Positions 1 to 6,338 of a stretch of DNA of 6,338 nucleotides are shown one piece after another. The stretch's first letter is position 1. Each line of letters starts with the position of its first letter. Source of the stretch: an uncultured Clostridia bacterium (GTDB taxonomy: Bacteria; Bacillota; Clostridia; Oscillospirales; Acutalibacteraceae); NCBI GenBank assembly GCA_946186725.1, contig CAMHOI010000062.1, positions 1 to 6,338 on the forward strand, read 5' to 3'. The translations under genes were made by a program, and so were the position numbers. The notes below the pieces were generated by a model, which was given only the letters and a program-made list of their open reading frames with translations, was not told the origin of the DNA and searched no databases.

Positions 1-3000
1 ACGGAGTTGAAGGGAAGACGAATCCCACCGTCCTGGACGAGATATTTGCGAGCGTCCGACTTGTAAAAGTCGAGCGGAAGGAACCGGATCCCGCGCGCCA
101 TCATCTCATTGACGATCTGCATGGACGCCAGTTTGGCGTTCTCCTTGGCGTTGGCGTCCATTCCCTTTTCCTCAATCTCGCGGATGACGGCCTGAACGGC
201 CGGTTGGCCGCCCATGACGGTCTTGGCGTCGATTTCCTCTCCGCGCACGGTGAAGAAAGCGGCATAGTATTCCAGCGGACGGTGGACCTTATACCATCCA
301 AGGCGGAGGGCGGAGATCACGTAGGCGGCGGCGTGCGCCTTGGGGAACATATACATGATCTTCTGACAGCTCTCGATGTACCACTCCGGGACCTCGTGCT
401 CTCGCATGGCTTGCTTCATTTCTTCCCATTTTTCGGGCTCCAGTTTGCCTTTGGCGACCATGCCCTTGCGGACTTTCTCCATGATGTTGAAGGCCATTTT
501 GGGCTTGAGGCCGCGATGGAGCAAATAGGTCATAATGCCGTCGCGGGTCCCGATAACGTCGGAAATGGTGCAGGTGCCGTTCTTAATGAGCTCCTGTGCA
601 TTGCCCAGCCATACGTCGGTGCCGTGGGAAAGGCCGGAGATCTGCAACAGATCAGCAAAGGTCTTGGGCTGACAATCGACAAGCATCCCGCGCACGAACC
701 CCGTGCCGAACTCGGGAATGGAGAATGTGCCCGTCTGAGAACCGATCTGCTCCGGCGTAACGCCCAGCGCCTTTGTCGAGGTGAACAGACTCATTACCTC
801 GGGATCGCTCATGGAGACGTCCATGACGGGGATGCCGGTATACTCCTCCAGATACTTATAAATGGACGGAATATCGTGGCCGAGTTCGTCCAGCTTGAGG
901 ATGGTATCGTGGATGGAATGGAAATCAAAGTGGGTGGTCACGGTGTCGCTGTTGACGTCCTCCGCAGGGTGCTGCACGGGACAAAAATCATAAATATCAA
1001 AGCAACGCGGCACAACGACCATACCGCCCGGATGCTGGCCGGTGGTGCGCTTGACCCCGGTACAGCCGATGGTCAGGCGGTCGATCTCGGCCTTATTGAG
1101 GATGAGTCCTCGCTCCTCGGCGTATTTACGCACGAAGCCGTAGGCGGTCTTGTCGGCAACGGTGGCGATCGTACCTGCCTTGAAGACGTTTTCGCTGCCG
1201 AAGAGCGATTCCGTAAATTTATGAGCACTGGATTGATACTCGCCGGAGAAGTTGAGGTCGATATCGGGCGTCTTATCCCCGTCAAACCCCAGGAAGGTCT
1301 CAAAGGGGATGTCGTGCCCGTCGCGGTTCATCGCCGTGCCGCAGTGGGGGCAGGCCTTCTCCGGCAGATCGAAGCCGGAGCCGACCGAACCGTCCTCGAT
1401 GAACTCGCTGTGCTTGCAGGAGGGACAGACATAATGCGGGCACAGCGGATTGACCTCAGAAATGCCGGCCATGGTGGCGACGAAGGAGGAGCCGACCGAG
1501 CCCCGGGAGCCGACGAGATAGCCGTGCTCTACGGAGTCGGCGACCAGCTTCTGCGCGGTGACGTACATAATGGAGAATCCGTTTTTGATAATGGAGTCAA
1601 GCTCCTTGTCCAATCGCTTTTGCACGATCTCCGGCAGAGGGTCGCCATAGATCTCATGCGCTTTGGACAGGGTGACCTCGCGGATGATCTCGTCTGAGCC
1701 GGGAATGGCGGGCGGGAAGTTGCCCTCCGGGATGGGGCGGATATACTCAATGAGATCGGCGATGCGGTTGGGGTTGGCAACCACGACCTCATAGGCCTTC
1801 TCCTTGCCGAGATAGGCAAAGTCGTCCAGCATTTCCTGCGTGGTCTTGAAGTAAAGCGGTGCCTGATCGTCGGCGTCGGGGTACCCTTGGCCGGCCATAA
1901 GGATGGCGCGGAACTTGGCGTCGGACTTGTTGAGGAAATGGACGTCGCCGGTTGCCACGACGGGCTTGCCGAGCTTTTCCCCGATCTTGAGGATGGTGCG
2001 GTTGATGGCAATGAGATCATCCTCGCTCTTGAGGGTGCCGTTGCGGACCATGAAGGCATTGTTTCCGTTGGGCTGGATCTCCAAATAATCGTAAAAGGAG
2101 GCGATGTCCAGCAGTTCGCCCCAGGGTCGGTTGTCCAACACGGCCTGATACAGCTCGCCCTGCTCGCAGGCGCTGCCGATCAGCAGACCGTCGCGCAGAC
2201 GCATGAGCTCGCTCTTGGGGACCAGGGGCTTGCGCGAGGCGCCGCGGGACTGGTAATACTTGAGATTGGAGAGGGAGACGAGCTTGTAGAGATTCTTGAG
2301 TCCGACGTGGTCGCGCACAAGGATGATCTGATGATAGCGATGAAGGGTGCGCGGATCACCGCCGGCCAGATGGCCGTTGATGGTGGAAACGTTCCTGCAC
2401 TCCCCTTTTGAGGATTCCTGCAGACGCTTGATGAGTTTGGCAAAGATCAGTCCCAGCATGGTAGCGTCATCCACGGCGCGGTGGTGGTTGAAGTCGCCCA
2501 GATCCAGCGCCTCCGCCACGGTGTCCAGCTTGTGGTTCCTAAGGTCGGGCAAAAGGGCGCGGGCCATGGGCACAGTGTCGCAGTAGGGATTGGCGATCGC
2601 ACGGCCCAGCCGCTTGGCGGCGGCGCGGCAGAAGGACATATCGAAGGCGGCGTTGTGCGCGACCATCAGTCGGTCGCCGACGAAATCCAGAAAGCGCGGA
2701 AAGATCTCCTCCTCGCGGGGGGCGTCCTTTACCATGTCGTCGGTGATGCCGGTCACCTCGACCACGCGCGCGGGGATGGGCATACCGGGATTGACGAGGG
2801 ACGAGAAGGTGTCCACGATCTCGCCGTCTCTCAGGAGGACGGCCCCGATCTCGGTGATACGGTCGTTGACGGGGCTGAAGCCGGTGGTCTCGAAGTCGAA
2901 AACGATGAACTCGCCGTCAAGGGGCTGATCGCACTCGCCGTAGACGGCGGGCACGAGGTCGTTGACAAAATAGCTTTCCATGCCGTAGATGGCCTTGAAA

Positions 3001-4136
3001 TCCGGGTCTTTTTTTCGGATCTTCTCGACCGTATTCATTACCTCGGGAATGGCCTGAACGACGCCGTGGTCGGTAATGGCGACAGCGCGATGGCCCCACT
3101 CGTGGGCCCGCTCGACCAAAGATTCCGGCGAACTCATGCCGTCCATCTGCGACATGTTGGTGTGCAGATGAAGCTCAACGCGCTTGACGGGAGCGCGGTC
3201 GGTCTCGGTATACTTGCGCACGACGGCGACAACGGAGGGAGCAAAAATGTAATCATTCTCAAACTTGTCGTTCTCCATGGCGCCCTTGATGAGCAGGCAG
3301 GAGCCGCTGCGCAGATCCTCCGCCCAATGGGTCTCCTGTTTGGTCAGGTAGGCCTTGACCATAATGGAGTCGGTATAATCGGTCAGCGAGATATTGAGGC
3401 GCACACGATCGCCGGAGCGCGTCGGCTTGACTTCGGTCTTGAAGACCTCGCCCCAGATCGTGCAGGTGCCGAGATCGGGAGTGAGGGAGGAGATGGGTAC
3501 CAGATCGCCCTTGATGCGCGCGGCGCCGCCGTAGCGGCTCCAGACCACTTTGGCGGTGTCCAGATAGATCGGAAGACCGTCGGCAGGAGGATCGGTCGGC
3601 TCCGGCTCTTTTTCTTTATGAGCCGCTTCCAACACTTCCTCGGGTACAACAACCTCAGTTGCTTCCAGTTCGCCGGTGAGCGCCACGGTAACAGGTTTGC
3701 CGTAGAGATCGCTCAACAGACGGGCCAGTCGCGCATCGGGTGCGTCTCCGGCAGAAACGCCGCCATGCTGCAGCTTCAGGGTGACGCTGTCGCCGCTGAT
3801 CTGTAAGGCGCAGCCGTTGAAGATGCCGCCGATCGCGGCGTTGTCACGCGTCAGATCGGCGATGGCAAACGCGACGCCCGCCTCGTCAAGCGGTAAGCCG
3901 TCGAAGGTCAGGCGGCAATCCAGGCGTCGAAGATCGAGTGCGCGGCTTACGGCGTCCAACAATCGGCGATACCAAACATAACTCACAACGCGCGTCAGCA
4001 CAAGGGCAAGCGTCAGAGCGCGTTCTTCACGGAAAATGCGTATATCGGAAACGGCAACGTCACGAATCTCGTCGCCCAGGGCGGCGCAATCCATGACTTG
4101 CCCGAAAATCTCTGAAAAGGGAGTCCTGTTCACCAT
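1..4136 (-). CDS. polC: DNA polymerase III alpha subunit, PolC type (C-terminus cut by window edge)
   Basis: Replicative DNA polymerase of low-GC Gram-positive type, extending DNA at the fork with built-in 3'-5' proofreading. The frame is open for 1378 codons with no frameshift. In order I see an N-terminal domain (about 1-200), an OB fold (about 223-305), PHP part one (HLH at 323-325, TDH at 355-357), an inserted DnaQ-like exonuclease (DFETTG with D414/E416; AHNAAFD with D499; H552 and D557), PHP part two (GDVH, D731/H733), the GSRGSVGSSF motif (876-885), a likely zinc site (C904, C907, C929, C932), and palm aspartates D958, D960 (PDIDLNF) and D1083 (LKLDELGHD). Spacing of the aspartates matches known PolC. 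The C-terminal helix-hairpin-helix end and clamp-binding tail (about 60 residues) lie outside the window. ATG at 4136 directly follows the ispG stop and has AAAGGA five bases upstream; GTG at 4133 is a weaker alternative. Nothing suggests a broken gene. Confidence 0.98.
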   Translation of the reverse strand, partial: MVNRTPFSEIFGQVMDCAALGDEIRDVAVSDIRIFREERALTLALVLTRVVSYVWYRRLLDAVSRALDLRRLDCRLTFDGLPLDEAGVAFAIADLTRDNAAIGGIFNGCALQISGDSVTLKLQHGGVSAGDAPDARLARLLSDLYGKPVTVALTGELEATEVVVPEEVLEAAHKEKEPEPTDPPADGLPIYLDTAKVVWSRYGGAARIKGDLVPISSLTPDLGTCTIWGEVFKTEVKPTRSGDRVRLNISLTDYTDSIMVKAYLTKQETHWAEDLRSGSCLLIKGAMENDKFENDYIFAPSVVAVVRKYTETDRAPVKRVELHLHTNMSQMDGMSSPESLVERAHEWGHRAVAITDHGVVQAIPEVMNTVEKIRKKDPDFKAIYGMESYFVNDLVPAVYGECDQPLDGEFIVFDFETTGFSPVNDRITEIGAVLLRDGEIVDTFSSLVNPGMPIPARVVEVTGITDDMVKDAPREEEIFPRFLDFVGDRLMVAHNAAFDMSFCRAAAKRLGRAIANPYCDTVPMARALLPDLRNHKLDTVAEALDLGDFNHHRAVDDATMLGLIFAKLIKRLQESSKGECRNVSTINGHLAGGDPRTLHRYHQIILVRDHVGLKNLYKLVSLSNLKYYQSRGASRKPLVPKSELMRLRDGLLIGSACEQGELYQAVLDNRPWGELLDIASFYDYLEIQPNGNNAFMVRNGTLKSEDDLIAINRTILKIGEKLGKPVVATGDVHFLNKSDAKFRAILMAGQGYPDADDQAPLYFKTTQEMLDDFAYLGKEKAYEVVVANPNRIADLIEYIRPIPEGNFPPAIPGSDEIIREVTLSKAHEIYGDPLPEIVQKRLDKELDSIIKNGFSIMYVTAQKLVADSVEHGYLVGSRGSVGSSFVATMAGISEVNPLCPHYVCPSCKHSEFIEDGSVGSGFDLPEKACPHCGTAMNRDGHDIPFETFLGFDGDKTPDIDLNFSGEYQSSAHKFTESLFGSENVFKAGTIATVADKTAYGFVRKYAEERGLILNKAEIDRLTIGCTGVKRTTGQHPGGMVVVPRCFDIYDFCPVQHPAEDVNSDTVTTHFDFHSIHDTILKLDELGHDIPSIYKYLEEYTGIPVMDVSMSDPEVMSLFTSTKALGVTPEQIGSQTGTFSIPEFGTGFVRGMLVDCQPKTFADLLQISGLSHGTDVWLGNAQELIKNGTCTISDVIGTRDGIMTYLLHRGLKPKMAFNIMEKVRKGMVAKGKLEPEKWEEMKQAMREHEVPEWYIESCQKIMYMFPKAHAAAYVISALRLGWYKVHRPLEYYAAFFTVRGEEIDAKTVMGGQPAVQAVIREIEEKGMDANAKENAKLASMQIVNEMMARGIRFLPLDFYKSDARKYLVQDGGIRLPFNS

Positions 4137-5183
4137 TTACATCCTTTCTATTTCAGCGATCAACTCGTCCAACAGCGCTGCTTCCGGCACCTTGCGAAGG
4201 ATTTTGCCCTTCTTGATGAGCACGCCGCAGTGGTCGCCGCCAGCAATCCCGACGTCGGCCTCCGCCGCCTCGCCTGGGCCGTTGACGACACAGCCCATAA
4301 TGGCGACCTTAATGTTCTTTTGACAGCCAGCCAGGCGCCTCTCGGCCTCTTTGGCAAGGGCCACGACGTCAATACGAGTGCGCCCGCAGGTGGGGCATGA
4401 TACGAAGGTCACGCCGCCTTGGCGAAGGCCGACGGCTTTCAGAATGTCGATGCCGGCGCGAACCTCCTCCACGGGATCGTCGGTCAGAGAAACGCGGATG
4501 GTATCGCCAATGCCTTCCAGAAGGAGACCTCCGACGGCGCAGGCGGATTTGATAATTCCCTGACGCAGAGTGCCGGCTTCGGTCACGCCGACGTGGAGCG
4601 GATAGCGACACCGCTCGGAAAACAGACGATAGGCGGCATACGTGCGGGATACGTCGGACGACTTGAGAGAAACGACGATGTCGTCGAAATCAAAGCGTTC
4701 CAACAGCGAAGCGTGATAAAGGGCGCTCTCAACGATCGCTTCCGGTGTGGGGGCGCCGTATTTGGCAAGAATGCTCTTCTCCAGTGAGCCGGAGTTGACG
4801 CCGATGCGAATGGGGACGCCGCGTGATCGGCAAGCGTCCGCGACCGCTTTGACGCGGCTGTCCTCCCCGATGTTGCCCGGGTTGATGCGTATCTTATCCG
4901 CGCCGGCGGCCACGCTCTCGATCGCGAGGCGATAGTCAAAATGGATGTCCGCGACGATGGGGACGGACACGCTTTCCTTGAGGCGGGCGAGCAGCGCGAC
5001 CGCATTCTGATCCGGCACGGAGACGCGCAGGATCTCGCACCCGGCATCCTCCAGCCGTCGGGCCTGGCTGAGGTTGGCCTCGACGTCATGGGATGGGGCA
5101 CTGAGCATGGATTGGACGGTGACGGGTGCGCCGCCGCCGATGAGGACGGAGCCGACCCGGACCTGCCTGGTTTGGTCACGCAT
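4137..5183 (-). CDS. ispG: 4-hydroxy-3-methylbut-2-en-1-yl diphosphate synthase (IspG/GcpE)
   Basis: Cytosolic [4Fe-4S] enzyme of the MEP pathway that reductively opens 2-C-methyl-D-erythritol 2,4-cyclodiphosphate to HMBPP, using ferredoxin or flavodoxin electrons. The protein is 348 residues, the usual size for the short two-domain bacterial form. The N-terminal TIM barrel carries ADIHFDYRLA (78-88), RINPGNIG (99-106), RIGVNSGSLEK (126-136) and VTEAGTL (200-206). The C-terminal iron-sulfur domain has CPTC (C263, C266), GCVVNGPGEA with C298, and E305. The C-C-C-E spacing equals that of E. coli IspG (270, 273, 305, 312), so the cluster ligands are intact. The start is fixed by AGGAGG six bases upstream. 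The gene begins 10 bases after rseP and its TAA abuts the polC ATG. One oddity is SMLSAPSHD at 25-33, where most family members read SMTNT. Identity is certain. Confidence 0.98.
   Translation of the reverse strand: MRDQTRQVRVGSVLIGGGAPVTVQSMLSAPSHDVEANLSQARRLEDAGCEILRVSVPDQNAVALLARLKESVSVPIVADIHFDYRLAIESVAAGADKIRINPGNIGEDSRVKAVADACRSRGVPIRIGVNSGSLEKSILAKYGAPTPEAIVESALYHASLLERFDFDDIVVSLKSSDVSRTYAAYRLFSERCRYPLHVGVTEAGTLRQGIIKSACAVGGLLLEGIGDTIRVSLTDDPVEEVRAGIDILKAVGLRQGGVTFVSCPTCGRTRIDVVALAKEAERRLAGCQKNIKVAIMGCVVNGPGEAAEADVGIAGGDHCGVLIKKGKILRKVPEAALLDELIAEIERM
4142..4148 (-). promoter_or_regulatory. Ribosome binding site of polC, inside the end of ispG
   Basis: GAAAGGA on the minus strand lies within the last codons of ispG (Glu-Arg-Met) and ends five bases before the polC ATG at 4136. 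The junction reads GGATGTAAATG: the last Met codon of ispG, its TAA stop, then the polC start with no base between. The match to the anti-Shine-Dalgarno is moderate, which fits polC being translated partly by ribosomes arriving from ispG. Confidence 0.7.
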
Positions 5184-5189
5184 GCGTAC

Positions 5190-5195
5190 CCTCCT
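5190..5195 (-). promoter_or_regulatory. Ribosome binding site of ispG, overlapping the rseP stop
   Basis: A perfect AGGAGG on the minus strand, six bases before the ispG ATG at 5183. The rseP stop codon TAG (5196-5194) runs into it as TAGGAGG, so termination of rseP and initiation of ispG take place on the same few bases. This is the strongest Shine-Dalgarno in the window and decides the ispG start. Confidence 0.85.
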
Positions 5196-6258
5196 AACCG
5201 CCGGTAACGAGGCGAACGATATCCTTGAAAGAAATGAGAACCAACAGGAAAAGAAGAAGAGCGAACCCGGCCGCGTGGATCCAGCCCTCGTACTTGGCCG
5301 GAACGGGCTTGCGGCGGATCATCTCCAACAGCAGGAAAACGGCGCGGCCGCCATCGAGCGCAGGCAACGGGAATAGATTAAAAATGCCGAGATTGACGGT
5401 GATGAGGCAGGCAATCGACAGCACGTTTTTCAGCGATTGCCGCGCCGCGTCGCCGATGGCGGCGGTGATGCCGACAGGGCCGCTCATATCGTTGAGGCCG
5501 AGACGGCCGCCGAGCAGATCGAGAAAGGACATGTAGACGACACGGCCATAGGAAAGCGTTGTGAGAAAACTGTTCTTGACAACAGAGCCGAAGGATCGCT
5601 CTTCCCCAAAAACCAGGAAGTCCAGGCGAATATGACGCTGACCGTCTTCTTCCGTCAGGTCGAATTGCACGGCGTTGAGTTCGATCTCCTCCCCTTCCCG
5701 CTCGACGACAAAATCCAACGCGCCGTCCTCATCGGTCGACAGGAGGTAGGAGAGATCGTACGTGGTGAAGACGCTGCGCCCGTTTGCGCTCACGATGACG
5801 TCGCCGACCTGCAATCCGGACTTGACGCTGACGGCGTCCTCGTCAAACTGGGCAACCTGCGTGGTGGCAAAGCGCTCCTGCGGCAGAACGATGCAGACGG
5901 CAAGAATAAATCCGAGCAGAAGATTGAAGACCGCACCGGCCAGCACGACAAGCAGGCGGCGCCACGCCTTTTGGTTGCCGAAGGCGCGGGGATCGTCGCT
6001 CTCCTCATCCTCCCCTTCCATGGCGCAAAAGCCGCCGAAGGGGATCAGTCGCCAGGCATACTCCGTTTCCCCGATCTTCTTGTGAAGCAGACGGGGGCCG
6101 AAGCCGACGGCAAACTCATTGACGCGGATGCCGCAGAGTTTCGCTGTGATGAAATGGCCGAACTCGTGGATGATAATGACGGCAAAGAGAACGAGAACGG
6201 CCAGCAAATAGGGCCAGACAGCATTCCATGCCGCAGCGATCCAGGTGAAAATGGTCAT
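5194..6258 (-). CDS. rseP: RseP/RasP family site-2 intramembrane zinc metalloprotease
   Basis: Membrane-embedded M50B protease that makes the second cut in regulated intramembrane proteolysis, releasing sigma factors from anti-sigma factors and clearing leftover signal peptides. The 354-residue protein has a first membrane segment (about 15-37) with the zinc motif HEFGH (H31, E32, H35), the acidic EGEDEESDDPRAF loop (81-93), a second hydrophobic segment with GAVFN (about 102-125), a single PDZ domain (about 134-198) with SGLQVGDVI, the SGPVGI motif (259-264), a third membrane segment leading into NLFPLPALDGGR (294-305; D302 is the third zinc ligand), and a last membrane segment (about 328-345). 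One PDZ domain instead of the two in E. coli RseP is usual for Firmicutes. All catalytic residues are present. The ATG has GGAAAGG five bases upstream and the gene starts 12 bases after dxr. Substrates cannot be told from this window. Confidence 0.97.
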   Translation of the reverse strand: MTIFTWIAAAWNAVWPYLLAVLVLFAVIIIHEFGHFITAKLCGIRVNEFAVGFGPRLLHKKIGETEYAWRLIPFGGFCAMEGEDEESDDPRAFGNQKAWRRLLVVLAGAVFNLLLGFILAVCIVLPQERFATTQVAQFDEDAVSVKSGLQVGDVIVSANGRSVFTTYDLSYLLSTDEDGALDFVVEREGEEIELNAVQFDLTEEDGQRHIRLDFLVFGEERSFGSVVKNSFLTTLSYGRVVYMSFLDLLGGRLGLNDMSGPVGITAAIGDAARQSLKNVLSIACLITVNLGIFNLFPLPALDGGRAVFLLLEMIRRKPVPAKYEGWIHAAGFALLLFLLVLISFKDIVRLVTGG

Positions 6259-6263
6259 CAGGT

Positions 6264-6272
6264 CCTTTCCTT
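6264..6272 (-). promoter_or_regulatory. Ribosome binding site of rseP
   Basis: Read on the minus strand this is AAGGAAAGG, ending five bases before the rseP ATG at 6258. Its first two bases are part of the dxr TAA stop codon, so a ribosome finishing dxr sits on the rseP start region. It supports ATG at 6258 as the start. Confidence 0.75.
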
Positions 6273-6338
6273 ATACATGTGTCAGCACGTACTCTCTTGC
6301 GGCGCGATCAGCATCAAACACGTCGTCCAAAGAGGAAA
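6271..6338 (-). CDS. dxr: 1-deoxy-D-xylulose 5-phosphate reductoisomerase, C-terminal end (partial)
   Basis: Only the last 21 codons and a TAA stop are visible; the rest lies beyond the right edge. The readable tail is SSLDDVFDADRAAREYVLTHV, written here as SSLDDVFDAD followed by RAAREYVLTHV. It resembles the usual Dxr C-terminus, in which a SL-(E/D)-(E/D)-(I/V)-x-x-x-D-R-x-(A/T)-R-E-Y pattern forms the last helix. Dxr converts 1-deoxy-D-xylulose 5-phosphate to 2-C-methyl-D-erythritol 4-phosphate with NADPH, the first committed step of the MEP pathway. The call rests on this short motif and on context: dxr directly precedes rseP in most Clostridia, and another MEP gene, ispG, follows. The other two frames of this stretch are less convincing, one being closed by an early TGA. 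The fragment is too short for a homology call without the neighbours. Confidence 0.85.
   Translation of the reverse strand, partial: SSLDDVFDADRAAREYVLTHV

Noticed and set aside
204..1697. Long plus-strand open frame of 497 codons
   Set aside because: It lies wholly antisense to the polymerase core of polC, whose minus-strand frame shows catalytic and zinc-binding motifs. The plus-strand translation shows no recognisable domain. Long antisense frames are expected where third codon positions are mostly G or C.
3009..3015. T7 run on the plus strand as a possible intrinsic terminator
   Set aside because: No GC-rich hairpin precedes it on the plus strand, and the run lies inside the polC reading frame as Lys-Lys codons.
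2481..3806. Long plus-strand open frame of 441 codons
   Set aside because: It is antisense to the OB, PHP and exonuclease part of polC and shows no family motif. It reads as a composition-driven shadow. The 1887-2411 plus-strand frame was rejected for the same reason.
1..4136. polC as a truncated or broken gene
   Set aside because: The missing stop is due to the window edge. The frame is open throughout and the last visible residues align with the PPFNAI region of Bacillus subtilis PolC, shortly before its normal end.
5225..5536. Plus-strand open frames opposite rseP and ispG
   Set aside because: They are short, rich in Arg, Ser and Pro, without a convincing ribosome binding site, and opposite genes with intact catalytic motifs.
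1..6338. Mobile element, CRISPR array, RNA gene, defence cassette or other undescribed system
   Set aside because: Coding sequence covers all but 22 bases, all four genes are conserved housekeeping genes in a typical order, and I saw no direct or inverted repeats of note.

Overview
The window is a compact bacterial housekeeping operon read entirely from the minus strand. In transcription order it holds the 3' end of dxr, then rseP, ispG and a nearly complete polC. The PolC-type replicative polymerase (OB and split PHP domains, embedded DnaQ-like exonuclease, four-cysteine zinc site) points to Firmicutes or a close relative. The MEP isoprenoid pathway and the gene order dxr-rseP-ispG-polC are typical of Clostridia. 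The GC-rich composition and strong preference for G/C in third codon positions suggest a GC-rich clostridial lineage such as the Oscillospirales. That last step is inference; the window has no rRNA to settle it.

Layout from right to left: the last 21 codons of dxr (6338 to 6271), a 12-base gap, rseP (6258 to 5194), a 10-base gap, ispG (5183 to 4137), no gap at all, then polC (4136 to the left edge). About 60 C-terminal residues of polC, estimated against the Bacillus subtilis protein as I recall it, lie outside the window. Each downstream start has a purine-rich Shine-Dalgarno sequence that overlaps the stop codon or last codons of the gene before it. There is no room for internal promoters or terminators between genes, so the four are very probably co-transcribed and partly translationally coupled. 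No non-coding stretch exceeds 12 bases.

Dxr and IspG are early and late steps of the MEP route to isopentenyl diphosphate. RseP is the membrane site-2 protease that cuts anti-sigma factors and leftover signal peptides. PolC is the main replicative DNA polymerase. Metabolically only dxr and ispG belong together; linkage to rseP and polC is a conserved genomic arrangement rather than a shared pathway.

I found no mobile element, CRISPR array, RNA gene, defence system or other undescribed system. The long plus-strand open frames are antisense shadows of polC. The few observations offered for a second look are modest: the zero-gap ispG/polC junction, a changed motif near the IspG N-terminus, an A7 slippery heptamer inside polC, and the position of rseP between two MEP genes.
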